This document shows, one piece after another, positions 1 to 8,565 of a DNA stretch of 64,000 bases (position 1 is the first letter of the stretch; each line of letters begins with the position of its first letter). The stretch spans positions 153,606 to 217,605 of the forward strand of contig NZ_KQ948769.1 in the NCBI RefSeq assembly GCF_001514205.1, given 5' to 3'. A model generated the notes under the pieces. The model saw nothing but the letters and a program-made list of their open reading frames with translations, did not search any database and had not been told where the DNA came from. This DNA comes from Streptomyces griseoruber. GTDB taxonomy: Bacteria; Actinomycetota; Actinomycetes; Streptomycetales; Streptomycetaceae. A program made the position numbers and the translations under genes.

Positions 1-48
1 GGGGAGGGGCTCCGCGTCGAGAACGAGGAGCGTGGGGACGGCGGCCAT
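1..48 (-). CDS. 5' end of an unidentified gene, cut by the window edge
   Basis: An ATG at 48 opens a minus-strand frame of 16 codons (MAAVPTLLVLDAEPLP) that runs off the window. A purine-rich GGGAAAGG ribosome binding site lies six bases upstream, and codon use is typical of the surrounding genes. The short hydrophobic beginning followed by DAEP resembles the first strand of a Rossmann-type enzyme such as a 2-hydroxyacid dehydrogenase, but sixteen residues cannot establish this. It is divergent from the maleate-isomerase-like gene. Confidence 0.45.
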   Translation of the reverse strand, partial: MAAVPTLLVLDAEPLP

Positions 49-222
49 CCGGTGCCTTTCCCATGACCAGGGGCCTGACGTGCGCGGACGGAACACGGTC
101 GCACCCCGCTCCACGGCCGTCAACACGTCCGGACCGCCAACCAGGTGAGGATGGAGGCCGTGGGCTGCGCAGGCTGGGTACCCGGGTACCTCCGGAAGAA
201 GAGCAGCAGCAGGAAGGCCGTC

Positions 223-951
223 ATGACCGCACTCGGATTCCTCCACCCGGGCCACTCCGCCAAGGACGACTACCCCCGTATCGAGCAGCTCCTGGCCGGC
301 GACATCCGGGTGGACCTCGTCCGCGCGGACCCCGGGGAGGACGGCGGGCGCGCCGACGCCTCCCTGCGCCTGGGCGCGCCCCACCGGCTGGCGGCGGGCG
401 TCGAGCAACTGCGGCTGTCGGGCGCGGAGGCGATCGTCTGGGCCTCCACGAGCGGCAGTTTCGGCTACGGCTGGGAGGGCGCCCACGAGCAGGTGCGCAC
501 CCTGGCCACGGCCGCCGGCATGCCCGCCTCCTCCACCTCGTTCGCCTTCGTGCACGCGGCCCGGGAACTGCGGGCCGCGCGGGTCGCGGTGGGAGCGACC
601 TACCCGGCTCGGACCGCCGCTCTGTTCGCGGAGTTCCTGCGGACCGGCGGGCTGGAGGTGACCGCGGTGCACGGCGCCGGGGTCACGGCGGCGCGGGCCG
701 GCACCTGGGGCGAGGCGGAGGTGCTGGCCCTCGCGCGGGTTGCCGACGCGTCCGGCGCCGAGGCGGTCCTGCTGCCCGACACCGCCCTGCACACCGTCGC
801 CCACGTCCCGGCCCTGGAACGGGAGCTGGGCAAACCCGTCCTGACCGCGAACCAGGTGACCGTGTGGGAGGCGCTGCGGCTGACGGACCGGCGGGTGAAC
901 GCGCCGGGACTGGGGGCGCTGTTCACGCGGGAGCCGATCGTGCAGGTGTGA
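223..951 (+). CDS. maleate cis-trans isomerase / arylmalonate decarboxylase-like protein without catalytic cysteines
   Basis: 242 residues. The ATG at 223 is chosen because AGGAAGG lies five bases upstream; a longer frame from 145 has no such signal. The fold signature is that of the Asp/Glu racemase superfamily, maleate-isomerase branch: an LGFLHPGH-type start, then IVWASTSGSFGYG at residues 71-83, and a second half with LLPDTALHT. Family enzymes carry one nucleophilic Cys before the TSGS motif and another in the second half. Here the first is Ser75, the second site has no Cys, and the whole protein contains none. The fold assignment is reasonably safe. Isomerase or decarboxylase activity by the usual mechanism is unlikely, so its reaction is unknown. 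Confidence 0.8.
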   Translation: MTALGFLHPGHSAKDDYPRIEQLLAGDIRVDLVRADPGEDGGRADASLRLGAPHRLAAGVEQLRLSGAEAIVWASTSGSFGYGWEGAHEQVRTLATAAGMPASSTSFAFVHAARELRAARVAVGATYPARTAALFAEFLRTGGLEVTAVHGAGVTAARAGTWGEAEVLALARVADASGAEAVLLPDTALHTVAHVPALERELGKPVLTANQVTVWEALRLTDRRVNAPGLGALFTREPIVQV

Positions 952-953
952 GA

Positions 954-978
954 CCCGAGGGGGCCCGGGGCCCCCGGG
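954..978. terminator. GC-rich stem-loop after the isomerase-like gene
   Basis: Directly after the stop codon, a CCCG-A-GGGGG arm and a CCCCCGGG arm form a strong imperfect hairpin followed by AATAAA. It separates the first two plus-strand genes. There is no uridine tract, which is common for Streptomyces terminators. Confidence 0.4.
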
Positions 979-1045
979 AATAAACGGGGACATCCTCCTG
1001 TTAGGGCGCGGAGGACATCGTGAAGCCCGACGACAGGAGGACCCC

Positions 1046-2227
<1,182 letters not shown>

Positions 2228-2288
2228 CCGACGGCCGGATAGCGGCCGGTGTGCCCGGGGCCCCCGGGGCTGATGCCCGGGGGCACCC

Positions 2289-4148
2289 CTACGGGTTCTG
2301 CGGCGCCCCCACGGGTGCCGCCCGGTCCGGGCCCGCCGCCCGTAGCTCGGAGATGCGATCCGGCGACACCGCGCGCGAGTACAGCCAGCCCTGGCCGGTG
2401 TCGCAGCCGATGCTGCGCAGCCGGTTGGCCTGGGCGGCGGTCTCCACGCACTCGGCGGTGACGGTGAGGCCCAGACGGTGGGCGAGGTCGATCATCGCCT
2501 CGACGACGACCTCGTCGGCCGGGTTGGGCGCCGCGCCCGTGCCCTCGTACTGGAAGCCGCGGACGAACGACCCGTCCAGCTTGAGGACCGAGACCGGCAG
2601 CCGGCTCAGATAGGCGAGGTTGGAGTAGCCGGTGCCGAAGTCGTCGATGGCGATGTGCACGCCCATGTCGCTGAGGGCCTGAAGGGCCTGGAGCGGGCGG
2701 CCGGCCGAGCCCATGACGGCCGACTCGGTGAGCTCCAGCTGGAGCAGGTGCGGCGGCAGCCCGGTCTCGGCGAGGATCTCCGCCACGTCCGCCACCAGGT
2801 CGGAGTCCCACACCTGACGGACCGCCACGTTGACGCTGACGAACAGCGGCGGCTCGTCCGGCCGGTCCAGCTGCCAGGCGCGGGCCTGCCGGCAGGCGGT
2901 GGCCAGAATCCATCGCCCGAGCGGGACGATCGAGCCGTCCTCCTCGGCCAGCGCGACGAACCGATTCGGCGGCAGCGACCCGAACCGCGGATGGTCCCAG
3001 CGCACCAGCGCCTCCACCCCGCGCAGCCGTCCGTCCGACATGCCGACCAGCGGCTGGTACTCCAGGCGGAACTCGCCGCGCTCGATGGCGGGCCGCAGTG
3101 TGGAGGCGAGGGCCTGGCTGGTCATCAGATGCGCGTTGCGCTCCGGGTCGAACAGCGTCCAGCGGTCCTTGCCGTCCACCTTCGCCCAGTACAGCGTGGT
3201 GTCGGCGGCCTGCATCAGCGCGGTCGCGGTGGTCCCGGCGGCGTGCCGTTCGACGACCCCGATCGACGCGGAGACGTTCATCCGCTGTCCGGCGAGGTCG
3301 AAGGGCGCCTGGAGCGCCTTCAGCACGGACTCGGCGAGATCCGCGAGCTGTTCGGTGCCGGTCGAGTCCTCCACCAGCAGCGCGAACTCGTCCCCGCCCA
3401 GTCTGGCCACCAGCGGCTCGCTCGGCCGGTTCTGCCCGGCCTCCTTCGCGCACTCCGTCAGCCGCTCGGCGACGGTGGCCAGCAGCCGGTCGCCGACGCG
3501 GTGGCCGAGGGTGTCGTTGACCGCCTTGAAGCCGTCCAGGTCGAGGTAGCACAGGCCGATCCGGCCGGTCCCGCTCTGCTCGTACGACTCCGCCTCCAGG
3601 GCCGCCGACACCCGCTCGAAGAACAGCGTGCGGTTGGGCAGCCTGGTCACCGGGTCGTGCATCTGGAGGTGCCGCAGCCTCGCCTGGAGGTCACGGCGGT
3701 CGCTCACGTCGGCGACCGACAGCAGCACCCCGGGGCCGCCCTCGTCCAGCGGGGTGACGGTGACCTGGGCCCAGAGCGCGCGCCCGTCGGGGTGCTTCAG
3801 CCGCCGGGTGCAGCGCAGTTTCGCCTGGCGGCCGCGCAGCACCTCACGGTAGGCGTGCCAGGTGCGGGCGTCGGAGGCGAGGTCCAGCAGATCGGCGGCG
3901 ACCCGCCCGACCAGGCTCGCCCCGTCCCCGCCGAGCAGTTCGCCGAGCGCCTGGTTGGCGTCCACGACCTGGCCCTCACGATCGACGACGGCCATGGCCA
4001 GAGGCGCTGCCGTGAACACGGAACGGTAGGCCGGGGGGTCGGCTCCCTCCAGGCTCTCCGCACAAGTAGCGGCATGACTGTCACGCTCCGTGACGGCGGA
4101 CCGGTCGAGGCCTGCCGCGGGCGTCGACCCTTCGGACGTTCCGCTCAC
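2289..4148 (-). CDS. cdgA: PAS-GGDEF-EAL cyclic-di-GMP enzyme CdgA
   Basis: 619 residues from a GTG at 4148 with GGGAG six bases upstream. An upstream in-frame ATG at 4253 would add 35 residues that do not look coding. Order: PAS domain (residues ~45-165), GGDEF domain with intact ARLGGDEFALL, then EAL domain with EALVRW, ELTES, DDFGTGYS, LKLD and AECVE, that is, every metal and catalytic position expected of a phosphodiesterase. The RxxD inhibitory site is not evident: RPSE occupies its place, with six rather than five residues before GGDEF. In S. coelicolor CdgA (SCO2817, from memory) is a soluble diguanylate cyclase under BldD control that affects development. Assignment rests on architecture and gene context. 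No convincing BldD box was seen upstream. Confidence 0.85.
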   Translation of the reverse strand: MSGTSEGSTPAAGLDRSAVTERDSHAATCAESLEGADPPAYRSVFTAAPLAMAVVDREGQVVDANQALGELLGGDGASLVGRVAADLLDLASDARTWHAYREVLRGRQAKLRCTRRLKHPDGRALWAQVTVTPLDEGGPGVLLSVADVSDRRDLQARLRHLQMHDPVTRLPNRTLFFERVSAALEAESYEQSGTGRIGLCYLDLDGFKAVNDTLGHRVGDRLLATVAERLTECAKEAGQNRPSEPLVARLGGDEFALLVEDSTGTEQLADLAESVLKALQAPFDLAGQRMNVSASIGVVERHAAGTTATALMQAADTTLYWAKVDGKDRWTLFDPERNAHLMTSQALASTLRPAIERGEFRLEYQPLVGMSDGRLRGVEALVRWDHPRFGSLPPNRFVALAEEDGSIVPLGRWILATACRQARAWQLDRPDEPPLFVSVNVAVRQVWDSDLVADVAEILAETGLPPHLLQLELTESAVMGSAGRPLQALQALSDMGVHIAIDDFGTGYSNLAYLSRLPVSVLKLDGSFVRGFQYEGTGAAPNPADEVVVEAMIDLAHRLGLTVTAECVETAAQANRLRSIGCDTGQGWLYSRAVSPDRISELRAAGPDRAAPVGAPQNP

Positions 4149-4464
4149 CGCTCGCTCCCGCAGTGCACTCGATCGCTGTCCTGGCAGGAAAGTGTGCCGA
4201 TCATAGATGCTGCCCCCGGAGTTGCGCAGCCACTGCCCAGTGTCCCGGAACACCCCACCTTTCTGACAGATCGTTTCTGCCCGCAGGTGGACCGCTTCTG
4301 CGGACCCTCGATCACTTGTGACGGACCGTGAGAATTCCGGGGGTGTCGGGATTGATGCCCGCTTTCTCCCTCCTCACTCTTCTGGGGCAGGCAAACAGGG
4401 CATAGCGCGACAAAGTCGAACAGGCTGGGGGCGGTGTCCCGTGAACCGCCCCCGGAGGTCCGAA
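4149..4464. promoter_or_regulatory. divergent promoter region between cdgA and the M6-type protease
   Basis: About 316 bases of lower GC content than the flanking genes, with no convincing gene. It must carry the promoters of both divergent genes. A short palindrome TCACTTGTGA lies at about 4313-4322. Its half-sites are too close for a BldD box (which needs TNAC and GTNA five bases apart), and no regulator can be named. Confidence 0.5.
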
Positions 4465-5733
4465 GTGCCGCGACTGTTCCCGCGCCCCCGACTGCGCAGC
4501 ACCGCGGCCCTGTGCACCACCCTCTCGGCGATCGCCGCGATCTCCCTGGCCACCGGCCCCTCCATCGCCGAACCCTTCTCCGCCGCGCCCTGCGCCCTCA
4601 AGCGCACCGACGCCCACCACTCCGAGGGCCTCGACACCTGGAACACCGCCTACCCCCGCCCCACCCGCGCCCTCGACGCGGTGATGGTCTTCCTGTCCTT
4701 CCCGGACCGGGCCCCGGCCACCACCCCCGCCGAACTCGCCGCCGACCACTTCCCGGCCACCAGTCGCTTCTTCCAGCAGGCGTCCTACGGCAGATTCACC
4801 CTGCGCGCCCACCCCCTCGAGCACTGGCTCCGCATGCCGAAGCCGTCCACCGCGTACGCCATACAGCGCGACTGGAACGCCGAGCGCCGCGCCGCCTATC
4901 TGCGCGACGCGCTCGCCGCCGCCGACCCTTCGGTCGATTTCTCCCGGTACGACCTGGTCTACTTCGTCGCCGACCCGGACGCGCCCGGGGTGGACTCCGA
5001 CGCCACGAAGGTCGTCAACCTGGACGAGCCCCTGCACGCCGACGGCACCGACATCCGCCGCGTCGTCACGGTCTTCGAGCAGCACCCCCCGGACCGGCTG
5101 GTGCTGGCCCACGAGACCGGGCACGTCTTCGACCTGCCCGACCTCTACCACCGCCCGGTCGACGGCAAGGGCGACTGGGACACGTACGTCGGCGACTGGG
5201 ACCTGATGGGCAGCCAGTTCGGACTCGCCCCGGATCTCTTCGGCTGGCACAAGTGGAAGCTGGGCTGGCTGGCGCCGCGCCAGGTGGTGTGCGTACGGAA
5301 GGCGGGGCCGACCCGGCTCACCCTGGAACCGCTCGGCGCCGGCCCGGGGGTCCCCGTCACCGGCACCTCCGGCGCACCCGCCTTCGGCCTCGGCGACGGT
5401 GCCAAACTGGCCGTCGTCCGCACCGGCCCCGACTCCGTCCTCGCCTTCGAGGCCCGCGGCCCCCTCGGCAACGACCGCGCCGCCTGCCGCTCCGGCATCC
5501 TCGTCTACCGGATCAGCGGCGACGCCCAGTCCGGCCGCGGCCCGGTCGAGGTGATCGACGCCCACCCGCGCACCGAGGCCTGCTGGGAATCCTCCGTCTA
5601 CCCACCCCTCGCCGACGCCCCGGTCGCCCTCGGCGAGAACTTCACGGTGCCGGGCACCGGCGTACGGGTGCAGGCGGAGGGCCGAACCCCCACGGGAGCC
5701 TGGAACGTGAAGATCACGCTGCCGCGCGTATGA
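4465..5733 (+). CDS. secreted M6-type (immune inhibitor A-like) metalloprotease
   Basis: 422 residues. The GTG at 4465 has GGAGG six bases upstream and gives a classic signal peptide: Arg-rich start, hydrophobic STAALCTTLSAIAAISLA, then a likely cleavage near residue 35. The zinc site is HETGHVFDLPDLY, with His216, Glu217 and His220 and the following Asp typical of family M6 (HExxH...PD). The downstream WDLMGSQFG motif is also characteristic. Four or more Cys in the mature part may form disulfides. It probably degrades extracellular protein. Substrate is unknown, and the short length (no C-terminal PKD or MAM domains) means it could be a minimal family member. Confidence 0.82.
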   Translation: MPRLFPRPRLRSTAALCTTLSAIAAISLATGPSIAEPFSAAPCALKRTDAHHSEGLDTWNTAYPRPTRALDAVMVFLSFPDRAPATTPAELAADHFPATSRFFQQASYGRFTLRAHPLEHWLRMPKPSTAYAIQRDWNAERRAAYLRDALAAADPSVDFSRYDLVYFVADPDAPGVDSDATKVVNLDEPLHADGTDIRRVVTVFEQHPPDRLVLAHETGHVFDLPDLYHRPVDGKGDWDTYVGDWDLMGSQFGLAPDLFGWHKWKLGWLAPRQVVCVRKAGPTRLTLEPLGAGPGVPVTGTSGAPAFGLGDGAKLAVVRTGPDSVLAFEARGPLGNDRAACRSGILVYRISGDAQSGRGPVEVIDAHPRTEACWESSVYPPLADAPVALGENFTVPGTGVRVQAEGRTPTGAWNVKITLPRV

Positions 5734-5753
5734 GTCGTACCACGGCATGCGAA

Positions 5754-5779
5754 AGGCCCCCCGCTTCCGCGAGGGGCCT
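5754..5779. terminator. stem-loop between the protease and tRNA-Lys
   Basis: Inverted arms AGGCCCC (5754-5760) and AGGGGCCT (5772-5779) flank a short loop. The hairpin sits between convergent transcripts and can serve both the protease (plus) and tRNA-Lys (minus). Confidence 0.65.
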
Positions 5780-5789
5780 CTGCTGTCGG

Positions 5790-5863
5790 TGCGCCGCCAG
5801 GGACTCGAACCCCGGACCCGCTGATTAAGAGTCAGCTGCTCTAACCAACTGAGCTAGCGGCGC
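5790..5863 (-). tRNA. tRNA-Lys (anticodon CTT)
   Basis: A full cloverleaf reads on the minus strand: acceptor GCGCCGC paired with GCGGCGC, D-arm GCTC/GAGC, anticodon arm GCTGA-CTCTTAA-TCAGC, T-arm with TTCGAGT. The anticodon CTT decodes AAG, the main lysine codon in this genome. The discriminator base is A and CCA is not encoded. Its first ten bases overlap the end of the preceding coding sequence. Confidence 0.96.
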
Positions 5864-6426
5864 CTGCTGACGTCGTAGACCTTAGCATCCTGGTCGGCCG
5901 GGGGAAAAATCGATATCCGTACGGCCGCGCGGGCCGCCCGGACGGCCGCCCAGAGCAGCACCTCGGGGCCCGGCAGCCACGGGTGCCGGCAGTCCGGGGC
6001 GACCACCCAGCGGGTGGGCCCCTGCTCCCGCTCCGGAGCGAGCGCGGGCACGGTCACCGCGTCCCCGGTGCCGTGGCACAGCAGCGGCGGCACGGATCCC
6101 GTACGGCCGTCCCGCCGGCCGTGCGCGCCCCACTCCTCCCACTCCAGCAGCGAGGGCAGCCGCTGGGCCGTGCCCGGCGCCGCGAACAGCAGCGTCCGCC
6201 CCCGGAGCACCGCCACCGGCCCGGAGCCCGGCCCCTCGCTCCACAACCGGTCCAGCATCAGCCGCCCGAACATCGCCGGCGCGCTCACGATGTCGAAGAC
6301 GGAGCCGCAGGGCAGCACGACCGGGGCGTGCGGCCGCTCGTCCCAGAAGGCGAGGGTGCTGCGCGGATACGTTCCGGCGGAGGCCAGCCAGACGGCGCCG
6401 TCCGCGGTGACACATGCGCTGCTCAT
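5854..6426 (-). CDS. hypothetical protein resembling the C-terminal half of actinobacterial primase/polymerase proteins
   Basis: 190 residues from an ATG at 6426 preceded by AGGTGGGC. The stop codon TAG lies inside the 5' acceptor strand of tRNA-Lys. The protein alternates short strands with APVVLPCGSVFDIVSAP, then GPVAVLRGRTLLFAAPGTA, and ends with RWVVAPD...PWLPGPEVLLWAAVRAA. This order (substrate-pocket strand, GPV strand, WxxxP, final helix) resembles, by eye, the second half of the Streptomyces proteins annotated as bifunctional DNA primase/polymerase. The acidic catalytic half is missing, so catalysis is not expected. A related protein lies at 14898-15302. The family link is an inference. 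Confidence 0.65.
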   Translation of the reverse strand: MSSACVTADGAVWLASAGTYPRSTLAFWDERPHAPVVLPCGSVFDIVSAPAMFGRLMLDRLWSEGPGSGPVAVLRGRTLLFAAPGTAQRLPSLLEWEEWGAHGRRDGRTGSVPPLLCHGTGDAVTVPALAPEREQGPTRWVVAPDCRHPWLPGPEVLLWAAVRAARAAVRISIFPPADQDAKVYDVSRRR

Positions 6427-6551
6427 GCCCACCTGTCTACCGGCTGTGAGGAAACGGTTCCCGAGAGTTGCGGAAAACCGGGACAGGGGGTGGGGAAGCG
6501 AGTATCTTGCCCGCCTGGCATATGCCGATCGGGGGTGCCGGTCCGCGCGGC

Positions 6552-6920
6552 CTACAGCGGGTCCACGGGCCCCCGGCCCTCGGCGTCGCCCCGCAGCAGA
6601 TCCTGGCCGAACTCGACCATCTTCTTGGCGTAGTCCTCGGTCCACTCGGCCCGCCGGGCGATCTCCGCGGGCGTCAGCCGGTCGAAGCGGCGCGGATCGG
6701 CGAGCTGGGCCGCCGCGACGGCCTGGAACTCCAGCGCCCGGTCGGCGGCCGCCTGGAACGCCACCGTCAGCTCCGTCGCCCGCGCCAGCAGCGCGCCCGG
6801 GTCGTCGATCGACTCCAGGTCGAAGAAGTGCTCCGGATCACCGGCTGCCTCCGCCGGCTCGAAGAGCAGGGGCGCGGGGCGTAGCCGCGGTTCGTTCCGA
6901 CGCGGCGTGGGCTCCGCCAT
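6552..6920 (-). CDS. conserved hypothetical protein, 122 aa, acidic and helical
   Basis: ATG at 6920 with an excellent AGGAGGAG signal six bases upstream. No family recognised. The N-terminus is Pro/Arg-rich; residues ~30-110 look fully helical with an Ala/Glu heptad-like pattern (ALLARATELTVAFQAAADRA) and a Trp-containing EWTEDYAKKMVEF segment. No signal peptide, no Cys. It lies downstream of the helicase operon on the same strand, about 300 bases away, with a tandem repeat in its leader. It may be a small binding or structural partner, but nothing in the sequence assigns a role. Confidence 0.75.
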   Translation of the reverse strand: MAEPTPRRNEPRLRPAPLLFEPAEAAGDPEHFFDLESIDDPGALLARATELTVAFQAAADRALEFQAVAAAQLADPRRFDRLTPAEIARRAEWTEDYAKKMVEFGQDLLRGDAEGRGPVDPL

Positions 6921-6933
6921 GTCTTCTCCTCCT

Positions 6934-6973
6934 CGTGCGTTCGTGCGTTCGTGCGTTCGTGCGTTCGCGCGTT
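6934..6973. repeat. 8-bp tandem repeat in the leader of the 122-aa hypothetical gene
   Basis: Four perfect copies of CGTGCGTT (6934-6965) followed by one copy with a single change (CGCGCGTT, 6966-6973). The array lies immediately upstream of the ribosome binding site at 6926-6931. Confidence 0.9.
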
Positions 6974-7068
6974 CCGATGCGGACCACCTTCCATTGTCCC
7001 CCGGCGGCGCAAGAGGCCCTCGGCCCCGCACTCTCAAGGAATCCGCACCCCCGGATGTTCCCCCGCCC

Positions 7069-7224
7069 TCACACCTTCCAGGCCACCCGATGCCAGCCAA
7101 GATGCGCCGGCACCGCGTGGTTCGCCGCCCAGCCGTCCGGGCTGTGTTCCTCGGCCGCCTCCGGCGGGTGGGCCGTGCCGGGCTCGGCGTCCGCCGGAGC
7201 CGTGCCGGTGCGTCGGTCACGGCT
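7069..7224 (-). pseudogene. in-frame duplicate of the helicase C-terminal tail, beyond its stop codon
   Basis: Reading on past the helicase stop (7225-7227) in the same frame gives 51 open codons ending at a TGA at 7069-7071. The last ~22 residues (PDGWAANHAVPAHLGWHR, then VAWKV) closely match the helicase C-terminus (PDGWEANHAVLAHLGEHR, then VPWKP). There is no start codon in this frame before the matching part; a GTG nearby is in another frame. It may be a small paralogous gene with a frameshifted start, or a recent partial duplication. Confidence 0.6.
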
Positions 7225-8565
7225 TCACGGCTTCCAGGGCACCCGGTGTTCCCCGAGATGCGCCAGCACCGCGTGGTTCGCCTCCCAGCCGTCCGGGAAC
7301 TTCACGAGGGTTCCCAGCTGGACCGGTTCTGTCGACGGGTAGTCGTCCAGGAGGTCGTCCACTCCCGCGCGGCAGACCACGATGCAGGCGTGGCGGTGGC
7401 GGGAGGCGAGGACGCAGAGGCGGCCGGTCTCCAGGTGGAAGGCGGTGGCGTCGGGGCGGCCGGAGAGCGGGTGGAGGATCACCGTGACGTCGAACTCCAT
7501 GCCCTGGAGCCGGTTCGCGGTGTCCACGGTCACCTCGGTGACGCCCACTTCCGCCAGTGCCGCCCGGACCGCCGCCGCCTGGTCCCGGTGGGCGGTGCCG
7601 ACGGCGACCCGGCCGGCGGTCACGGGGGTGGGGTGCGGGGAGCGCTCCGAGGTGGCCGCGCCGCCCCGGTCCAGCAGACGCCGTACGACCGTCGCCACCG
7701 CCCTGACCGCCTCGGGGTCGGTGCGGGGCGTGTGCCGTGCGGGCAGCTCCAGCAGGCCCCAGCCCGACTCGGCCGCCTCGTCGATCACCCGGTCGGGACC
7801 CGAGCCGTCCGAGGGCACGCCGAAGGAGAGCCGCCGGTCGCCGTGCCCGGTGCCGCTGCGGAACGGGGTGTACGGGTAGAAGGCGTGGGAGACCAGGGGG
7901 GCCGCGGAGGCCGGGAGGCGCCAGGAGACCGGCAGGCGGTGCTGGGGGAGGTCCGGGTTGTGCGCCAGCAGGGTCGTCACGGCGGAGCCCGAGGGGTCGT
8001 ACGACAGGCCCGCCCACTGCTCGCTGCCCACGATCGCGAACGGGTCCAGCTGCCCCGGGTCGCCGACGAACAGCGCCCGCTCGAACAGCCCGGCCACGGC
8101 CAGCAGCCCGTCCGAGCGCATCTGGTACGCCTCGTCCACGATCGCGTGCCGCCACGGCTCGTCGACCTTCACATGCGCCCACTTGGCGGCGGTGGAGATG
8201 ACGACCGGCAGCCCGGCGAGGTCCGCGGCCTTCGCCGACTTCCGCACGTACTCCAGGCGGTCCAGCGCCTTGTCGTACGGGTCGGCGTCGCTGCTGTGCA
8301 GCCGCCCCACCGGCAGCTCCGGGCTCTTCTCGGCGAGCCGCAGCACCAGATCGTCGACCTGTGCGTTGGTCTGCGCCACCACCATCAACGGGCGCCCCGC
8401 GTCCGCGAGTTCCAGCGCCGCCCGGACGACGAGCGTGGACTTCCCGGCGCCCGGCGGGGAGTCCACGACCACCCCGCGCGCGGTGCCGTGCAGTGTGTCG
8501 CGCAGGATCGCGTCGGTGGCGCGGGTCGCGGCCGTACCGGGGTCGAAGGCGGCCTCGGTGGTCAC
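7225..8565 (-). CDS. SF1 (Upf1/Dna2-like) ATP-dependent helicase
   Basis: 446 residues. The GTG at 8565 overlaps the upstream stop by four bases (GTGA). Helicase motifs in order: Walker A SPPGAGKST (residues 36-44), motif Ia AQTNAQ, Walker B AIVDEAYQ (Asp144-Glu145), motif III VGDPGQLDPF, motif V TANRLQGMEFDVTVI and motif VI ASRHRHACIVV. The motif V and VI forms are those of Upf1-like SF1B enzymes. It is the last gene of a tightly overlapping three-gene unit with a 4Fe-4S RecB nuclease and an unknown protein, suggesting a DNA-end or flap-processing machine assembled from separate chains. Polarity and substrate are not predictable here. Confidence 0.85.
   Translation of the reverse strand: MTTEAAFDPGTAATRATDAILRDTLHGTARGVVVDSPPGAGKSTLVVRAALELADAGRPLMVVAQTNAQVDDLVLRLAEKSPELPVGRLHSSDADPYDKALDRLEYVRKSAKAADLAGLPVVISTAAKWAHVKVDEPWRHAIVDEAYQMRSDGLLAVAGLFERALFVGDPGQLDPFAIVGSEQWAGLSYDPSGSAVTTLLAHNPDLPQHRLPVSWRLPASAAPLVSHAFYPYTPFRSGTGHGDRRLSFGVPSDGSGPDRVIDEAAESGWGLLELPARHTPRTDPEAVRAVATVVRRLLDRGGAATSERSPHPTPVTAGRVAVGTAHRDQAAAVRAALAEVGVTEVTVDTANRLQGMEFDVTVILHPLSGRPDATAFHLETGRLCVLASRHRHACIVVCRAGVDDLLDDYPSTEPVQLGTLVKFPDGWEANHAVLAHLGEHRVPWKP

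Noticed and set aside
4313..4322. TCACTTGTGA as a BldD box for cdgA
   Set aside because: BldD half-sites are separated by five bases; here only two.
2478..4331. A long plus-strand frame opposite cdgA
   Set aside because: Antisense of a well-supported GGDEF/EAL gene; composition is that of a high-GC shadow frame.
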